From: Hydrogenimonas sp.
GTDB lineage: Bacteria; Campylobacterota; Campylobacteria; Campylobacterales; Hydrogenimonadaceae
NCBI RefSeq assembly: GCF_029933015.1
Contig: NZ_JAOZOZ010000106.1
Coordinates: 1-5,492 of the forward strand
Reading direction: 5' to 3'
Length of the DNA stretch: 5,492 bases
The notes under the pieces are model-generated. The model had not been told where the DNA came from. It searched no databases and saw nothing but the letters and a program-made list of their open reading frames with translations. The position numbers were made by a program, and so were the translations under genes. Shown piece after piece: positions 5,456 through 5,492 of this stretch (its first letter is position 1; every line of letters begins with the position of its first letter).

Positions 5456-5460
5456 TCCTT
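5456..5460 (-). promoter_or_regulatory. Shine-Dalgarno of guaA supporting a TTG start
   Basis: AAGGA on the coding strand stands 7 nt before TTG 5448, which begins the conserved guaA N terminus. The spacing is normal and no competing ATG or GTG in the frame lies nearby, so TTG is the likely initiator. Confidence 0.65.
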
Positions 5461-5479
5461 GGAGGAAAATATTTTTTGT

Positions 5480-5485
5480 ATTTTA
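5480..5485 (-). promoter_or_regulatory. Possible -10 box upstream of guaA
   Basis: TAAAAT on the minus strand differs from TATAAT at one position and would start a short leader before guaA. The whole segment 5461-5492 is AT-rich, so such a match is not very informative, and the window ends too soon to look for upstream elements. Confidence 0.25.
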
Positions 5486-5492
5486 TCGAAAA

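Overview
The window reads as chromosomal housekeeping DNA from a member of Campylobacterota (the former Epsilonproteobacteria). The base composition is relatively GC-rich for that group, by eye somewhat above half. The assignment rests on three things: the gene order purD – RDD membrane protein – lptD, a structured RNA directly upstream of purD that matches what is known of the epsilonproteobacterial 'purD motif'/6S RNA, and the protein sequences themselves. A genus cannot be named from the sequence alone; a GC-rich vent or sediment lineage is a guess.

All genes I can support lie on the minus strand, so they read right to left. In transcription order they are: guaA (5448..3898, GMP synthase, TTG start); a short gap with a hairpin and two heptanucleotide repeat arrays; hemD (3857..3162, uroporphyrinogen-III synthase), whose ribosome-binding site and start codon lie inside one of the arrays; a promoter and a rod-shaped RNA of about 200-230 nt ending in a T8 tract (about 3138..2908), called here as 6S RNA; a roughly 166-bp imperfect palindrome (2907..2742) that directly abuts the T tract; purD (2692..1412, GAR synthetase); a 149-residue RDD-family membrane protein (1419..970); and the start of lptD (977 to beyond base 1, LPS-assembly outer-membrane protein, truncated by the window edge). 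PurD, RDD and lptD are joined by two 8-nt coding overlaps and look like one translationally coupled operon.

Functionally, guaA and purD are the last step of GMP synthesis and an early step of de novo purine synthesis. They flank a heme-pathway gene and the regulatory RNA. 6S RNA binds the housekeeping RNA polymerase and is released when nucleotide supply allows product-RNA synthesis, so a place among purine genes is suggestive, though the link is only inferred. The purD–RDD–lptD operon joins purine synthesis to outer-membrane assembly with no obvious mechanistic link.

The most interesting parts are non-coding: the RNA with its alternative hairpin, the long palindrome, and the repeat arrays that rebuild the hemD 5' end. 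No mobile-element gene, CRISPR array, tRNA or rRNA was seen.
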